The notes beneath the pieces are model-generated. The model was not told the DNA's origin, searched no databases, and saw only the letters and a list, made by a program, of their open reading frames with translations. From positions 30,353,478-30,417,477 of the forward strand of contig CM077833.1 in NCBI GenBank assembly GCA_039720395.1: 64,000 nt of DNA, read 5' to 3'. The position numbers and the translations under genes were made by a program. This DNA is from Liquidambar formosana. Its lineage: Eukaryota; Streptophyta; Magnoliopsida; Saxifragales; Altingiaceae. Of this stretch, positions 60,401 to 64,000 are shown piece by piece (the first letter of the stretch is position 1; the number at the start of each line of letters is the position of its first letter).

Positions 60401-62030
60401 TTGTGACGGGGAAGTAGACGATTTGGCGATTTGCAAGACTTTTAAAAGGTCGAGGGTGCAGGAGGAAGGGGAGCTGGACCATCTATCCAAGGAGTGGATG
60501 AATTGGGATTGGGGAAGGTGGCTGGAGTATCATACGGTTGACAAGTCCAAAATTCATTGGGCTCGCTACGATGATTTCATTAGCCGCTTTCCCCGTGAGG
60601 TGTCAAAGGGAGGGCAAATGATCTACCACAACCGTCTTCCCGTACTTATTTGACGACTGTAAAGAAAAGTCTTTAATGTATATCTCTCTGCCAAGGAAGG
60701 GCCTGATCAGTGCTCCATTATGGTTAGGTTTCAACTTTTTAATTTGTACCTCATGGGATTCAGAAACCAAAGCGGTCATTGGTTTAAGCTGACCTTTAGA
60801 GATCAGTCTAAGTATAGAATTTGTGATCAATCTACAATATTAGCGATGTCTGAAAATTATGGATCAATTCAAATTAAAGCCAAAACTAGAAGGGCTAGTT
60901 TGAATTTGGGAAGAGAGCAGTTCAGGGCTGCCATTTGCAAATTGGCAAAAACAACAGGTCCCATCCTGTCCAAAAGTGAGGAAGAGAAAGTAGCCTGGTC
61001 CATTCTCGTGCTAGTACAAATGATACTGGAGGTAGTCAGATTCAAATCTATGCGAAACCAACTCAGTTTTTTTGTTAGTGGTGGGGAGCGTCTCTAAAAT
61101 AGTGTTGGATATGCAATACTTCTGGGGGATAATTAGGAGCAATGTTTACGTATGACCGTTCTCTTGTCAATGCTTTTCCTGTTGATAATCGAATTCAACA
61201 TCTAGGAATTCCAATGCTTGCGCAGGGATTTAATCTCCTTGGAATTGCCCTAAATGAGCCTCCGTTATGACCCCAGTGCAGAGAAGCCAGAAAAGGACGT
61301 GGTTGGTGTGGATGCTGGTGGTGAAGGACCATTGGGCGATGTGAAATCCGTTTTCCCCCTAGGGACATGGCAGGAGGGGGCAAGGGAAAATGCAAAGGCA
61401 AGGAACAGGGAGATGGTTCTTCTAAGGGCAACCAAACTGAAATGAAGCACATCACGATGGGAAACTCCGTCTTTTATGTGGACGGTTTTTCTTGCATAAT
61501 GTCGTGTCTTTTCACCTACATCGGCAGTAAATTTAGGGATAATATTGATATGAATATTCTTTCAAATTTTTCTTATGACCAGATTATGCTTGCGGAGGCT
61601 AAAGGAGCGTCTGCGTCCAGGACTTATTTTGTTGTATGCCCCGTATACAGTAAGGTGGTGGTTGCTACCGTAGAGGTATTTCTTCCCTAAGAGGGAATTG
61701 TGTTTGGAAAGATCCAAACCAGAAACAATTTGCTTCATTATGACTGTAGTTTATCTGTTATCCCTTGAGGAGGAAGATTCGATAAAGGCGACAATTGGCA
61801 AGCCCATTTAGTTGACCCGATTGATAGTGGCAGTGCCTTCCGATTTTGTTTTCATAGTAAGATTGGAGCTTTGTGTCTCTAATTTGTCTGAAGTCGCCAA
61901 GTTTGTTCATGATGAGATAAAGTTTACCCCATAATGTTTAGGTGTGGAACAGAAAAAAATACCTACTGCAATGGGGGAAGTGAAATTTGAGGGTTATTTG
62001 GGACTGATGCCGACATGAAGCATTTGAAGT
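60400..62030 (+). pseudogene. RIP-DUF6598-like copy D, broken
   Basis: This copy is head-to-head with copy C across an axis near 60,400. All regions are recognisable on the plus strand: the N-terminal acidic part, the RIP domain (open 60,720-61,097, ending at a stop where copy C continues), the Lys/Gly linker near 61,370-61,440, and the DUF6598-like part, which stops at 61,688-61,690. Further frame changes are present, for example near 61,255-61,370. Spacer X follows in inverted orientation. Confidence 0.75.
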
Positions 62031-62690
62031 TGGGTAATATAAAATATGTATTTCTGACTTCATTTTCAGTGTTGGTCTTTACGGACTTGAAATTTATTTA
62101 TTTCTTTCACCAGGCTTCTGGGTAGTGGTGCTTGATGGGTTTTGGTTTGGAGGTTTAGGATTGTTGATTTGTGCCACTGAATTTGTTAATGAATCTATTT
62201 AGGTAGAGTGTAGAGACATGGGGTCCACTGATTTTTACTACCAAGAATTTGAGTCAGGCTAAGTTGAGTGCAGATTTTAATTTCATAAAAAGAATTTAAA
62301 ATTCAGATAATATTTTCTTTTTCTTTTCTTCATTAGTCAAGTGGAGATTAAAGGTGTGTTGGGTTTTCAACTAATGACCCTATTTTTGTTATGTTTTTGT
62401 GATACTGGTTTTGTATGTTTTTTCCTCTACCAATCTGTGTTAGAATATCTGAAACACAATGGACTAATTCAATTTTCCTTAGACTTCACTACCACTTGTC
62501 TAATTGAGGTGTTTTTTTTATCGATTTTGTAATTATGGACTGTGGGTGGCTACGATGCCTTTTCATTCTTTAGGTGAATTGAGTGAAGGTTTAGGCACAA
62601 TTTGTTTCAAAAGGGAATAAAATAAAAAAAGAAGAATGCTGTAAACTGGTGGATGATATAAGTTTATCGAGGATGTTGAATTCCAAGGAG
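62030..62690. repeat. spacer X', reverse complement of 58,110-58,768
   Basis: This is the mirror image of spacer X, with small differences. It lies between the 3' end of copy D and the truncated 3' end of copy E, as X lies between C and B. No gene is recognised. Confidence 0.85.
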
Positions 62691-63522
62691 ATTAAAGCCC
62701 TGCACAGGCCTTAGAATTCCTAGATGTTGAATTTGATTATCAACAGAAAAACATTGACAAGAGAACGGTCATATGTAAACATTGCTCCTGATATTATCCC
62801 TTAGAAGTATTGCATATCCAACACAGTTTTAGAGACACTCCTCACCACTGACAGAAAGACTGAGTTGGTTTCGCATAGATTTGAATTGGACTGCCTCCGC
62901 TATCATTTGTCCAACACGAGAATGGACCAGACTACCTTCTCTTCATCACTTTTGGACAGGATAGGACCCGTTGTTTTTGCCAGTTTGCAAATGGCAGCCC
63001 TGAACTGCTCTCTTCCCAAATTCAAACTAACCCTTCTAGTTTTGGCCTTAATTTGAATTGATCCATAATTTTCAGACATCGCTAACATTGTAGATTGGTC
63101 TTAAATTCTATGCTTAGGTTGATCTCTGAAGGTCAGCTCAAACCAATGACTGCTTTGGTTTTTGAATCCCATGAGGTACTAATTAAAAAGTTGAAACCTA
63201 ACCATAATGGAGCACTGGTCAGGCTCTTCCTTGGCAGAGAGATATATACATCAAAGACTTTTCTTAACGGTCATCGAATAAATACGGGAATACGATTGTG
63301 GTAGATCATTTGTCCTCCCTTTGACACCTCACAAAGAAAGCGGCTTATGAAATCATCGTAGCGAGCCCAATGAATTTTGGACTTGTCGACCGTATGATAC
63401 TCCAGCCACCTTCTCTAATCCCAGTTCATCCACTCCTTGGATAGATGGTCCGGCTGTCCTTCCTCCGGTACTCTCGACTTTTTAAATGCAAATCGTTAGG
63501 TCGTTCACTTCCAAATCAATTA
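62690..63522 (-). pseudogene. RIP-like copy E, 3'-truncated
   Basis: This is the mirror counterpart of copy B. The N-terminal region and RIP domain are read on the minus strand and broken by several frame changes, with truncation at the same breakpoint as copy B (about 62,690) before the linker. Only about 60 residues stay open at a time (for example 62,903-63,088). Confidence 0.72.
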
Positions 63523-64000
63523 TTGCGATAGGGAAGTGGACGATTTGGCGATTTGTAAGGCTTTGAAAAAGTCGAGGGTATCGGAGGAAGGGGAGCTGGA
63601 CCATCTATCCAAGGAGTGGATGAACTAGGATTGGGGAAGGTGGTTGGAGTATCATATGGTCAACAAGTCCAAAATTCATTGGGCTCACTACGATAATTTC
63701 ACTAGTCGTTTTCTTTGTGAGGTGTCAAAGGGAGGACAAATGATCTACCACAACCGTCTTCCCGTACTTATTCGACGATCGTCAAGAAAAGTCTTTGATG
63801 TATATATCTCTCTGCCAATGAAGGGCCTGACCAGTGCTCCATTATGGTTAGGTTTCAACTTTTTAATTTTTACCTTATGGGATTCAGAAACCAAAGCGGT
63901 CATTAGTTTGAGCTGACCTTCAGAGATCAGCCTAAGCATAGAATTTGCGATCAATCTACAATGTTAGCGATGTCTAAAAATTATGGATGAATTCAAACTA
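63522..64000 (+). pseudogene. RIP-like copy F, runs off the window
   Basis: This copy is head-to-head with copy E across an axis near 63,522 and mirrors copy A. The N-terminal region and the start of the RIP domain are visible, with a TAG near 63,627 and frame changes. The window ends inside the RIP domain, so completeness is unknown. Confidence 0.7.

Noticed and set aside
59652..60482. 276-codon frame as an intact RIP gene
   Set aside because: Its first part is antisense of the neighbouring inverted copy across the palindrome axis, and it ends at a frameshift, so it is not a real complete gene.

Overview
The window is nuclear DNA of a flowering plant. The evidence is introns with GT/AG borders, AT-rich intergenic DNA full of homopolymers and microsatellites, plant gene families (LOG, GH9 endoglucanase, Myb/SANT-like, NRS/ER) and plant transposons (Helitron, PIF/Harbinger, hAT, LINE, a Ty3/Gypsy remnant). 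I cannot place the species. The long non-coding stretches suit a medium or large non-grass genome.

Layout. 1-7.6 kb is gene-free DNA with small repeats. 7.8-10.5 kb holds an intact seven-exon LOG gene (cytokinin activation, + strand). 14.5-23.8 kb holds two tandem GH9 endoglucanase genes (- strand) with matching exon structures; the second carries a one-base frameshift in exon 1. Between them lies a scrap of LOG exon 6, so the whole LOG-GH9 block was probably duplicated in tandem and the second LOG lost. 26.4-31.1 kb holds a gene with three tandem Myb/SANT-like units. Its upstream region recurs at 51.87-53.73 kb behind a broken fourth Myb/SANT unit, so this locus too was tandemly duplicated.

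Mobile DNA has filled the space between. There is a short LINE 3' end with a 12-bp target duplication (31.9 kb), a PIF/Harbinger-type element with TTA duplications (32.42-34.57 kb), and a 13.8-kb Helitron (35,277-49,059, - strand). The Helitron has recognisable termini, a Rep/helicase gene with an intact 951-codon helicase exon but two stop codons upstream, an RPA-like gene, a dsRNA-binding-like coiled-coil gene, and a captured, broken piece of an NRS/ER rhamnose-synthesis gene. A LINE endonuclease fragment follows at 53.7-54.8 kb, then a 650-bp hAT element whose empty site is visible in a paralogous copy in this same window.

54.8-64 kb is the most unusual part. At least six copies of a ribosome-inactivating-protein-like (RIP) sequence alternate in orientation. 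The full-length copies are fused to a DUF6598-like C-terminal domain through a Lys/Gly-rich linker. They form a nested palindrome with axes near 57,263, 60,400 and 63,522, about 3.13 kb apart. All copies appear broken, and the array runs off the window edge.
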